Assembly: GCA_025455225.1 (NCBI GenBank)
Contig: JALOMY010000136.1
Coordinates: forward strand, 1 to 7,548
From: Cyclobacteriaceae bacterium
GTDB taxonomy: Bacteria > Bacteroidota > Bacteroidia > Cytophagales > Cyclobacteriaceae
Direction of reading: 5' to 3'
Length of the DNA stretch: 7,548 bases
Shown: positions 1 through 6,460 of the stretch, in pieces
How the letters are laid out: each line of letters starts with the position of its first letter
Numbering within the stretch: the first letter of the stretch is position 1
Notes under the pieces: generated by a model
What the model was told of the DNA's origin: nothing
What the model saw: only the letters and a program-made list of their open reading frames with translations
Database searches by the model: none
Program-made: the position numbers and the translations under genes

Positions 1-1309
1 CATTCACTACTACACCTTGTATGTTCTGGGTTTGCCTGATGTCTTGAAGTGGATTTCCATTGATAAGAACCAGATCGGCAACTGCACCGGGTTTTATCAA
101 ACCGCTATCAGCAAGCTTCAGGTAAGAAGCTACGTTTACCGTTCCGGTTCGCAGAGCCTGATACGGGGTAAGACCGCTCCCAACCAGATAAGCCAGTTCG
201 TTATGGGTTGAAAACCCGGGCACGTTAAAAACCTGGGGGGCATCACAGCCGAGCAATAATCCAACTCCATTCTGCTGGCACTCAAGTATCAATTGCCTGC
301 GAAGCTTAATCAGTTTCTCAATTTTTGCTGCATCGTAATTCGGATTAGCCTGCAGTGATTTTTTAGAAGTGATCCATTGATCAACCACTTTAGGATTCAT
401 GTATTTACTATGCGGATCATTACGGAACGATTCGGCATCATACGAAGGAGCAAACCAACGTTCAGCTAAGGATTGTGTGGGCACCACCCAGATATTCTTT
501 TCTTTCAGTGCTTTCATTAACGTAGGAATCCGGGATGCATCGGCACGATCGCCAATAAACATTCCGAAAAGACCCGCTTCCTGTTCGGTAACCGTTTCGA
601 TTCCCGGAACAAGGGCTTCAACAAATCCGTCAAGGTGATCAATAGAAGAATAGCCTGCTTCAATGGCACGCCACACGCCTACCGCCCAGGAAACATGACC
701 TGCAAACGGAATTCCCACCTCGTTAGCAGTTGATGCAATTGCCGGAAAGGTCTCCAGGTTCAATCCGGGGTGAAGCTTTAGAAAATCATAGCCCATCTCC
801 TTTTGCTTCCGAACCATTTCAGCACCTGCTTCAGCCGTCTTCACACTGATGCCATTAAAGGAAGGTCCTGTGGTATAAAACCTTGGTCCATTGATCTGTC
901 CCTGCTGAATCATTGTGCGCAGTTCCAAATGCTTGGGATGACCCAGCATGCCGCGAATGGTGGTGATGCCATTAGCCGCAAAAAGAAACAATACTTCTTT
1001 CATGGGTTCCAGATCATCAATGGGTGGAACATGGGCATGCATTTCGGCAAGGCCCGGAATCAGGTACTTGCCCTTTCCGTCAATTACCAGGGCGTCTTTA
1101 CCATACTTCAGTCGCTTACCCATAGCCGTTACTTTCCCATCTTTAATGATCACGGTCTGATCAGGAATAACGCGTTCTTCGTCCATGGGAATTACGGTAA
1201 CCGATTGAATAACAAGTTCCCGCTGACGTGAGTCAACCCATTGCTGGGCGATGGATTGCACAGGCAAGATCAAAGCTAGCAGGAGCAAAAAGGTAATGCG
1301 GTTTCTCAT
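1..1309 (-). CDS. Exported metal-dependent amidohydrolase (imidazolonepropionase/Xaa-Pro dipeptidase-like), 3' end cut by window edge
   Basis: Seen: an open frame from an ATG at 1309 to the left edge with no stop, giving 436 complete residues. The N-terminus is a clear Sec signal peptide (MRNR, then a Leu-rich core, ending near S19-I-A21), so the product is probably periplasmic or exported. Amidohydrolase-superfamily landmarks appear in order: a β-sandwich start (about 32-85), IPGLAEMHAH with the metal pair H91/H93, K178 in FLKLHPG (candidate carboxylated bridging lysine), H205 in AGHVSW, H225 in SIDHLDG, and D356 in LLGCDAPQ. The C-terminal β-sandwich return includes KPGAVADLVLINGNPL. Known: this subgroup hydrolyses amide or cyclic amide bonds, including some dipeptidases. 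The substrate cannot be told from sequence. The family is usually only slightly longer, so perhaps 5-30 residues are missing. It is divergent from the 2'-5' RNA ligase-like gene, 74 nt away. The class is confident; the specificity is unknown. Confidence 0.93.
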   Translation of the reverse strand, partial: MRNRITFLLLLALILPVQSIAQQWVDSRQRELVIQSVTVIPMDEERVIPDQTVIIKDGKVTAMGKRLKYGKDALVIDGKGKYLIPGLAEMHAHVPPIDDLEPMKEVLFLFAANGITTIRGMLGHPKHLELRTMIQQGQINGPRFYTTGPSFNGISVKTAEAGAEMVRKQKEMGYDFLKLHPGLNLETFPAIASTANEVGIPFAGHVSWAVGVWRAIEAGYSSIDHLDGFVEALVPGIETVTEQEAGLFGMFIGDRADASRIPTLMKALKEKNIWVVPTQSLAERWFAPSYDAESFRNDPHSKYMNPKVVDQWITSKKSLQANPNYDAAKIEKLIKLRRQLILECQQNGVGLLLGCDAPQVFNVPGFSTHNELAYLVGSGLTPYQALRTGTVNVASYLKLADSGLIKPGAVADLVLINGNPLQDIRQTQNIQGVVVN

Positions 1310-1383
1310 AGTTATGGGGATGAATTCTTCCGATAAGTTACCAAACTTTATCTTTACCTGATTGCTGTTATGCGGTTCTTACA

Positions 1384-1950
1384 ATGCCGGACAAGAAAGA
1401 CGATAAAAGGAAATTGTACTTTATAGGAATTCTGCCTCCTTCACCTTATTATGAATTAGCCCATGCCTTAAAACACTATTGCAAAGAACACTTCCATACG
1501 AGTGGAGCGCTTAAATCGCCTCCTCATATTACGTTGCATATGCCGTTTAAGTGGAGCGAAGACAACGAAGATGAATTGATTGATAAACTAAATGGCTTCT
1601 CATTGCAACAAATCTCATTTGAAGTAACCTTCAACAATTTCGATTGCTTTCGGCCACGCGTTATATTCATTGCCTTTAAAGATTCGGGGAAGCTGACTGA
1701 ATTGCAACACAACCTGAAACAGTTTTGCAGACTGGAATTGAATGTTCCCAATACCGGTAACAAAGAATTACCCTATCACCCGCATCTGACTATTGCTTTC
1801 CGTGATTTGAGCAAACCAGCGTTTCGTTCAGCCTGGGAAGAATTCAAGGACAAAAAATTTGAAGGTCAGTTTACGATCAACACACTTGTCTTGATGAAAC
1901 ACAATGGAATGTTTTGGGAGGTGTTTAAACGGTTTGTCTTTGCGGTTTAA
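1384..1950 (+). CDS. 2H phosphoesterase / 2'-5' RNA ligase-family protein
   Basis: A 188-residue cytosolic protein with no signal peptide or membrane segment. The two signature H-x-T motifs of the 2H phosphoesterase superfamily are present: H48-I-T50 in PPHITLHMPF and H134-L-T136 in YHPHLTIAF. They are 86 residues apart, as expected for the two lobes that each supply one catalytic histidine and threonine. Both motifs are intact, so an active enzyme is likely. Known: relatives (LigT/ThpR and other 2H proteins) open 2',3'-cyclic phosphates or act on 2'-5' linkages in RNA or small nucleotides. Which reaction this one performs cannot be decided here. The ATG at 1384 is chosen because the 2H fold begins soon after it (KLYFIGILPP). 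It is the only plus-strand gene: divergent from the amidohydrolase and convergent with the YCII gene, 21 nt beyond its stop, so it is probably monocistronic. Confidence 0.9.
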   Translation: MPDKKDDKRKLYFIGILPPSPYYELAHALKHYCKEHFHTSGALKSPPHITLHMPFKWSEDNEDELIDKLNGFSLQQISFEVTFNNFDCFRPRVIFIAFKDSGKLTELQHNLKQFCRLELNVPNTGNKELPYHPHLTIAFRDLSKPAFRSAWEEFKDKKFEGQFTINTLVLMKHNGMFWEVFKRFVFAV

Positions 1951-1971
1951 GAGGCGAGCTGTAATGATATA

Positions 1972-2616
1972 TTACTTTTCGCAGAAGCTTCCTTTGGCAA
2001 TCCAGAGTTTTTTAACTTCAAACAACATGGTGCCTCCTTTAATTGACGGATCATTTTCAAAAACCTCCGCCTGAACTTCACCTTTTAAGATCAGAATGCC
2101 CCCTTCCTGCTCGCCAAAGGTTCCTTCGGTAATCACATTTCCTCCTTTAGCTAATTCACTGATATAGTCTTCGTGCTTTTTCAGCATAACGGGATAGTCG
2201 CCAACGGTCTCTTTATGAATGTTGGATCGAAACCGAACAAAAGAGTAGGTTACCATAGTGTATGGTTCTTTAACGGTACATACAGAACCTATTCTGGGCT
2301 GATAGGGAAGAATCTCTACTTTCCAGCGTTGGGCTTGTACGCCCGGATCCGTGCTAATCCACTGACTCGCTTCTTCCGTTGATTTTGTGTTCATAATAAA
2401 TATACCTCCACCTCCATCAAACGGACCTGCGGCCAGCAATTTGCCTTCGTTTGCCAATCGCGACATGTTGTCCATATGCCCTTTCATGATCTTATCTACT
2501 TCTTCTTTGGGAAGTTCTGGTTTATCAGACCGGGCATTTAAGAATACAAACGTGTACGACTGCGTTCGGCCCAGGAAGGGTAATGCCAAAAACAGAAAAA
2601 CATAAAGGATACGCAT
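1972..2616 (-). CDS. Predicted exported protein with two tandem YCII-type domains
   Basis: A 214-residue product from the ATG at 2616. It opens with a hydrophobic signal peptide (MRILYVFLFLALPFLG, cleavage probably near 18-20), predicting export. The mature part is two similar halves, each with the YCII pattern: a histidine before a helix, a G-x-F element, a glycine-rich turn, then Asp-Pro. Half 1 has H47 (KGHMDNMSRLANEGKLL), GPFDGGGG (64-71) and D90-P91. Half 2 has H148 (KKHEDYISELAKGGNV), GTFGEQEGG (165-173) and D189-P190. The His and Asp that form the putative catalytic dyad in YciI-type proteins are thus kept in both halves. Biochemical function is unknown for most of the family. The frame stays open upstream to a TTG at 2703 that abuts the aminotransferase stop, but that would bury the signal peptide. 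An ATG at 2637 is a real alternative, adding seven residues. It lies 83 nt after the aminotransferase gene and may be co-transcribed. Confidence 0.85.
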   Translation of the reverse strand: MRILYVFLFLALPFLGRTQSYTFVFLNARSDKPELPKEEVDKIMKGHMDNMSRLANEGKLLAAGPFDGGGGIFIMNTKSTEEASQWISTDPGVQAQRWKVEILPYQPRIGSVCTVKEPYTMVTYSFVRFRSNIHKETVGDYPVMLKKHEDYISELAKGGNVITEGTFGEQEGGILILKGEVQAEVFENDPSIKGGTMLFEVKKLWIAKGSFCEK

Positions 2617-2699
2617 AACTGTGGATGATCGTGACATGAAATTAGAAAGTTTAATTCTTTCTATCCTGTATTTCTGACTCAAGCGGAAAAATTCACAAC

Positions 2700-3854
2700 T
2701 CAAATGGCCCTGGTCAGTGCTTTTACCAGCCGATTCAAATCAGCCGGAGTATTGTATACGTGAGGCGATACCCGAATTGAATTTCCACGAAACGAGACAT
2801 AAACTTTATACTTAGCCAGTGCTGCCTTTATTTTATCAGCATCCACCCGGGCGGGCATCCGGATTCCAAATAAGTGGGACCCTCTCCAGGCCTCATCTTC
2901 AATGATAAATCCTTTTGACCGTAGTTGCAGGATGGCTTCTTCGCTAATGCTTTGGCAATATTCCTGGATTCGGTCAACTCCCCAATTATTGATTTGACGT
3001 ATAGCGGTAAGTAACATCGGCACACCAATAAAATTACTGTGTTCGCCTACTTCGTACCGGAGCGCACCCGGCTGATAGTCATCCATGTAATTGACCAGCC
3101 CGGCAAAATTTTCACTGTTCTTTCTATTGATCCAGTTTTCTTCAATGGGCTTTCCATTGTCGAAATAGTTACCGTAGTAAGCCAGGCCAATGGAGTAAGG
3201 GCCTAATAACCATTTATATCCTGCACACACCAGGGCATCGGGTTGAATTTTCTGAACATCAAACGGAAAGGCTCCAACAGATTGCGTTCCGTCAATAATA
3301 AGTAATGCATTTACTTCCCGGGAACGCTTGCGGATAGCCTCGAGATTAAACAGGGTACCATCTGCCCAATGAACCTGGCCGATTGCCACCGCGCGCGTTT
3401 GGTTATTGATGAACTCCAGAATTCGTTCGTTCCACTTTTTACCACGCTGATCAAATTCATCCGGTGGCGTTATCACCTTAACCTCTGCACCGGTTTCATC
3501 ACACAATCTTTTCCAGGGATAATAATTGCTTGGAAATTGTTCGGCTACCACCAGGATATGTTCACCCCGTTTAATGGAGAGGTTCTGAACTACATTGGCC
3601 ATGCCGTAAGAAACGGAAGGAATGATTACAATACGGCTTGGGTCTTCGGCCTGGATAAGCCGGGCATACTCACTCCGCAAGGCATTACTGTCACTAAAAA
3701 AATCTTCGGCTGAAATTTGCACCGGGTTTCGCTTTTTGCGCATGGCCTGGATGCCCGACTTCTCCACACTTTTCAGCATGGGCGACATATAGGCACAATT
3801 AAGATACGATACCTGGGAAGGCAGTGTGAATTTGGCGCGTTTGGAGGTCAGCAT
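2700..3854 (-). CDS. PLP-dependent class V aminotransferase / cysteine desulfurase-like enzyme
   Basis: 384 residues, full length for a fold-type I class V enzyme, without signal peptide, hence cytoplasmic. Visible landmarks: an N-terminal YLNCAYMSP segment; SVSYGMANV (81-89) in the cofactor-phosphate region; H162 in QVHWADGTLFNL, the ring-stacking position; D188 in IIDGTQSVGAFPFDV, which should contact the pyridine nitrogen; K214 in CAGYKWLLGP, the Schiff-base lysine; and R361 in SIRVSPHVYNT, a likely substrate carboxylate contact. Known: class V members include cysteine desulfurases, kynureninase, serine-glyoxylate aminotransferases and isopenicillin-N epimerase-like proteins. I see no active-site cysteine loop that would mark a desulfurase, so the reaction stays unassigned. 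The start is an ATG at 3854, 49 nt after the gldD stop. Its place behind gldD suggests co-transcription, not necessarily a role in gliding. Confidence 0.92.
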   Translation of the reverse strand: MLTSKRAKFTLPSQVSYLNCAYMSPMLKSVEKSGIQAMRKKRNPVQISAEDFFSDSNALRSEYARLIQAEDPSRIVIIPSVSYGMANVVQNLSIKRGEHILVVAEQFPSNYYPWKRLCDETGAEVKVITPPDEFDQRGKKWNERILEFINNQTRAVAIGQVHWADGTLFNLEAIRKRSREVNALLIIDGTQSVGAFPFDVQKIQPDALVCAGYKWLLGPYSIGLAYYGNYFDNGKPIEENWINRKNSENFAGLVNYMDDYQPGALRYEVGEHSNFIGVPMLLTAIRQINNWGVDRIQEYCQSISEEAILQLRSKGFIIEDEAWRGSHLFGIRMPARVDADKIKAALAKYKVYVSFRGNSIRVSPHVYNTPADLNRLVKALTRAI

Positions 3855-3903
3855 AAAGCAAGATTATCAATTGAGCGCAGAATAAAAACGAAGATTCATA
3901 GAA

Positions 3904-4572
3904 TTACTTCGGGCTTTTCCAGTCGAAGGTATTGATCAAATGCATGATATCTTTCTTCATATACTCAATGGCTGGCTTCAACGAATCATTTTGAACGCGG
4001 GTATCGAAGTAAAGTGCTCCGCGGAGAAAATTACGGGTGGAATCGGTAATGGTAAATTGCATCTGGCTGGGAACTTCACCTTGTAATTCTACTACCACGG
4101 CCGTTTTACCCGAAGGTGTTTTTACTATTACTTCGTCAATTGCATACGCCTTGATCTGATGCTTGGCTGCGAGCGTATACGCATCATTCATAAATTCCTT
4201 TAGCAATTGTTCGCTGTTGTTTATGGGTTTGTAGGTAATGTGAATGTTGGATTTCAAGGAAGGGTAATAAATTTCCAACCAGTAACGCTCGCTGAAACCG
4301 GATGTATCGGGTAGCAGTTGAGCACTTTTGGAATATTCAAAGGTATAGGGAAGTGTATCCGGCAATACCTGGTACTGAGCCTCTGGTAATTCCAGGCGAT
4401 TGTAGCCAACCGGCTTCGGTAAAAATTCACGCTGACAGCCTGATGATAGAAGTAACAACCAACTGCCTATTACCAATCCAATGACTCGGGCCGACTGAAC
4501 ACGGAACCAATTGGCTTTCTCAGTATGAATAAAGTATATCACCTGGCAACCGTTAGTTTTTCTGCTCTTCAT
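3904..4572 (-). CDS. gldD: Gliding motility lipoprotein GldD
   Basis: 222 residues from an ATG at 4572. A hydrophobic stretch (about 30-44) ends in LLSSGC, a Bacteroidota-type lipobox with C46 as the lipidated residue. It is followed by the FLPKPVGYNRLELPEAQY segment that I recognise as characteristic of GldD. The rest is a soluble domain ending at FDWKSPK. Known: GldD is a lipoprotein required for gliding in Flavobacterium johnsoniae and is linked to the type IX secretion/gliding machinery; its molecular role is not settled. It directly follows gldE, the usual pairing, and its ATG lies inside the gldE coding end (20-nt overlap). This suggests translational coupling. Odd: about 29 residues precede the hydrophobic core, long for a lipoprotein signal. 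A GTG at 4542, just past the gldE stop, would give a shorter n-region. The gene identity is firm; the start is not. Confidence 0.9.
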   Translation of the reverse strand: MKSRKTNGCQVIYFIHTEKANWFRVQSARVIGLVIGSWLLLLSSGCQREFLPKPVGYNRLELPEAQYQVLPDTLPYTFEYSKSAQLLPDTSGFSERYWLEIYYPSLKSNIHITYKPINNSEQLLKEFMNDAYTLAAKHQIKAYAIDEVIVKTPSGKTAVVVELQGEVPSQMQFTITDSTRNFLRGALYFDTRVQNDSLKPAIEYMKKDIMHLINTFDWKSPK

Positions 4573-5878
4573 GTACCTGAACCTTTACCCGTTTAATTCG
4601 CTTCTTGTCGACTGACTCGATTACAAACGTAAAGGGACTGAATTCTATTTTATCTCCCGCTCTCGGAAATCCTTTGTTTATTTCCAGGATAACACCTCCC
4701 AGGGATTCGCTTTCGCCTTTAATGTTATCAAATGTATTGGCGTCCAGATCCAGGGCTTTGCAGAAATCGTGCAAGGATGTTTTACCCTCAAAGATATACG
4801 TATGGTCATCAACTTTCTGGAAGGCCAATAATGCTTCATCCAGTTCGTCATTAATCTCACCTATTATTTCCTCGATAACATCTTCCAGCGTTATCAAACC
4901 TGCGGTACCTCCGTATTCATCAACCACAATCGCAATATGAATTCGCTTTTCCTGGAAGTCTTTTAATAAGGAATCAATCTTTTTTGTTTCAGGAATGAAA
5001 TACGGTGTACGAAGCAACTTTCTCCAATCAAATGAATCATCCTGATCCAGGAACGGAAGCAGGTCTTTAATGTAAAGTAAGCCCTCCACTTTATCCAACG
5101 ATTCCCGGTAAACAGGAACACGTGAATAGCCTGACCGGGTAATAAATTCAATTAATTGATGAAAGTTCCAATCGATATCAACTGCTGAAATATCCATTCG
5201 TGAGCGCATCACCTGCCGGACATTGAGCGTTCCAAAATTTACAATGCCGCGTAAGATTTCCTTTTCTTCATCGGTTGTTTCAGTCGTGCTGGTAGCCAGT
5301 TCAAGCGCTTCATTCAGCTCCTCAACGGTTGACTGATATCCTTTCTTTTCAATTCTCTTCTCAACAATACTGCTCATCTTCATTAGCGGAATGGCAATGG
5401 GTTTACAGAGAACTACCAATAATTTCCATGCTCCCGCCATCCAGCGTGCAAACGAAACATTATTTCGTGTGGCATATACTTTAGGAACAATTTCACCGAA
5501 AAAGGTAAGGAAGAACGTAATGACAAAGGTTACAATCCCCACCAATACTTCCTCGGGTCTCCGCGTTCCGGAAAGTTCCCACATTAAAAATGTGGAGATC
5601 GTTACCACTCCCACATTAACGGTGTTGTTCATGATTAATATGGAGGCGAGCAGTTGCCTGGGCTTTTCGAGCAAGGACAAAATTGATTTATCGTTGCGGT
5701 CATCGCTCTCGCGCAAACGATCCAAATCGTCTGGCTTCAATGAGAAGAATGCCACCTCCGAACCCGACACCAGGCCCGACATGATGAGCAATACAACAAT
5801 GGCTGCAAAACTTACATAATGAATCAGGCTGAGGCCTGTCAGCAATTGAAGTAGCGTATAACTGGGAGGTTCGTCCAA
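4553..5878 (-). CDS. gldE: GldE, CNNM/DUF21–CBS–CorC_HlyC membrane protein
   Basis: 441 residues with the domain order of the CorC/CNNM family. There is an N-terminal DUF21 membrane domain with hydrophobic segments at about 22-43, 77-100, 111-134 and 148-168, including SGSE (38-41) and FGEIVPK (127-133). A CBS-domain pair spans about 220-342 (RQVMRSRMDI; DEYGGTAGLITLEDVIEEI). A C-terminal CorC_HlyC domain spans about 355-437. Known: relatives bind nucleotide and Mg2+ and are implicated in Mg2+ export. GldE is the paralogue encoded next to gldD and partly supports GldD function in gliding. The position between ssb and gldD is the main reason to call it gldE and not a generic CorC. The first codon is TTG (5878), 24 nt after the ssb stop. 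An in-frame TAA lies four codons upstream, and the next ATG (M33) would cut into the first membrane helix. The MDEPPS start resembles the acidic/proline-rich start of GldE proteins. Confidence 0.92.
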   Translation of the reverse strand: MDEPPSYTLLQLLTGLSLIHYVSFAAIVVLLIMSGLVSGSEVAFFSLKPDDLDRLRESDDRNDKSILSLLEKPRQLLASILIMNNTVNVGVVTISTFLMWELSGTRRPEEVLVGIVTFVITFFLTFFGEIVPKVYATRNNVSFARWMAGAWKLLVVLCKPIAIPLMKMSSIVEKRIEKKGYQSTVEELNEALELATSTTETTDEEKEILRGIVNFGTLNVRQVMRSRMDISAVDIDWNFHQLIEFITRSGYSRVPVYRESLDKVEGLLYIKDLLPFLDQDDSFDWRKLLRTPYFIPETKKIDSLLKDFQEKRIHIAIVVDEYGGTAGLITLEDVIEEIIGEINDELDEALLAFQKVDDHTYIFEGKTSLHDFCKALDLDANTFDNIKGESESLGGVILEINKGFPRAGDKIEFSPFTFVIESVDKKRIKRVKVQVHEEQKN

Positions 5879-5902
5879 GCAGGTTTAATTTGATTCAACA
5901 AA

Positions 5903-6337
5903 TCAGAAAGGCAGGTCATCTGAACTGCTGGTATCAGCAGGCAAAGACATACTTTCATTGTTTTTCCCCGAAGAAGCATATCCGGAATCACCCGATGAGC
6001 CACTACCTTTTGTTGAAAGCATGGTCATCGTATCGGCAATAATTTCGGTAGTATAGCGGGTTACACCTTCTTTTTCCCAGGAACGGGTGCGAAGCTTGCC
6101 TTCGATGTAAACCATATCGCCTTTATGCAGGTATTTCTGTGCGACTTCGGCCAACCCTCTCCAAAGTACCACATTATGCCATTCGGTAATTTCCTTTTTA
6201 TCGCCAGATGTTTTATCCCGGTATGTCTCCGATGTAGCTAACGTAAAATTAGCAACGGAAACCCCGCTGTCGAGATTTCTGATTTCGGGATCCTTGCCCA
6301 ACCTGCCAACCAGAATTACTTTGTTAACGCCTGACAT
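5903..6337 (-). CDS. ssb: Single-stranded DNA-binding protein SSB
   Basis: 144 residues. The OB-fold covers about 1-108, starting MSGVNKVILVGRLGKDPEIR. Aromatic positions W53, W59 and W87 correspond by position to the DNA-stacking W54, F60 and W88 of E. coli SSB. A low-complexity Ser/Gly linker follows (about 110-136), and the protein ends in SSDDLPF. That is the conserved acidic tip which docks replication and repair partners, with Leu in place of the common Ile. SSB binds ssDNA as a tetramer in replication, repair and recombination in the cytoplasm. It lies downstream of mutY and 24 nt upstream of gldE. The ATG at 6337 begins exactly at the conserved N-terminus. A candidate promoter and a long inverted repeat lie between mutY and this gene, so it may have its own transcription start and head the gldE–gldD transcript. 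Confidence 0.97.
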   Translation of the reverse strand: MSGVNKVILVGRLGKDPEIRNLDSGVSVANFTLATSETYRDKTSGDKKEITEWHNVVLWRGLAEVAQKYLHKGDMVYIEGKLRTRSWEKEGVTRYTTEIIADTMTMLSTKGSGSSGDSGYASSGKNNESMSLPADTSSSDDLPF

Positions 6338-6377
6338 ATATGATCTCTAAAATTTATGCGATGCCCCAAATGAAAGA

Positions 6378-6417
6378 AGTCATTGCAAAAGCGGTTATGT
6401 GTGCTGTTGCAATGACT
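6378..6417. repeat. 11-bp perfect inverted repeat (stem-loop) in the mutY–ssb gap
   Basis: Left arm AGTCATTGCAA (6378-6388) and right arm TTGCAATGACT (6407-6417) are exact reverse complements separated by 18 nt. Past one mismatch (6389/6406) the pairing continues for three bases (6390-6392 with 6403-6405) plus a possible G·U, leaving an apical loop of about 8 nt. In the minus-strand reading it sits 36 nt after the mutY stop and about 40 nt before the ssb ATG. It is followed by a broken T-rich run (TCTTTCATTT), not a clean T tract. It could be an attenuator or weak terminator after mutY, a 5' leader structure on the ssb transcript, or a dimeric-repressor operator. The sequence does not decide among these. 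Confidence 0.75.
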
Positions 6418-6429
6418 ACTAACCGGACA

Positions 6430-6460
6430 CAAAAATACCACTCCGCGAGCAACTATAAAA
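6430..6460 (-). promoter_or_regulatory. Candidate Bacteroidota-type promoter for ssb–gldE–gldD
   Basis: Read on the minus strand, TATTTTTG at 6430-6437 matches the Bacteroidota -7 consensus TAnnTTTG at every fixed position. TTTT at 6457-6460, 19 nt upstream, matches three of four bases of the -33 TTTG element, with an acceptable spacer. The -33 part overlaps the last codons of mutY. Transcription would start about 6-8 nt downstream, just before the inverted repeat at 6378-6417, placing that repeat at the very 5' end of the ssb mRNA. This is motif evidence only. Confidence 0.45.

Noticed and set aside
803..1231. 142-codon plus-strand open frame antisense to the amidohydrolase
   Set aside because: It lies entirely within a gene with intact motifs, and its product shows no recognisable pattern; it is a shadow frame.
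1310..1383. Divergent promoters between the amidohydrolase and the 2H phosphoesterase gene
   Set aside because: Near matches to TAnnTTTG occur on both strands (for example TATCTTTA at 1349-1356 on the plus strand), but neither has a -33 element at the right distance. Promoters are expected here but not resolved.
1961..1980. Small hairpin GTAAT–GATAT–ATTAC followed by TTTTC between the convergent stops of the 2H phosphoesterase and YCII genes
   Set aside because: The stem is only 5 bp and almost all A/T, and it overlaps the YCII stop codon. It is too weak to call a terminator, although the convergent position would suit one.
2617..2703. N-terminal extension of the YCII protein from a TTG at 2703 adjoining the aminotransferase stop
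   Set aside because: It would put about 29 residues ahead of a clear signal peptide and needs a rare start codon when ATGs at 2616 and 2637 are available.
3859..3866. TAATCTTG on the minus strand upstream of the aminotransferase as a promoter -7 element
   Set aside because: It has one mismatch to consensus, lacks a well-spaced -33 element and is only about 4 nt from the ATG, which would leave no leader.
5391..5819. 142-codon plus-strand open frame antisense to gldE
   Set aside because: It is fully contained in the well-supported gldE membrane domain and shows no family motif; it is a shadow frame.
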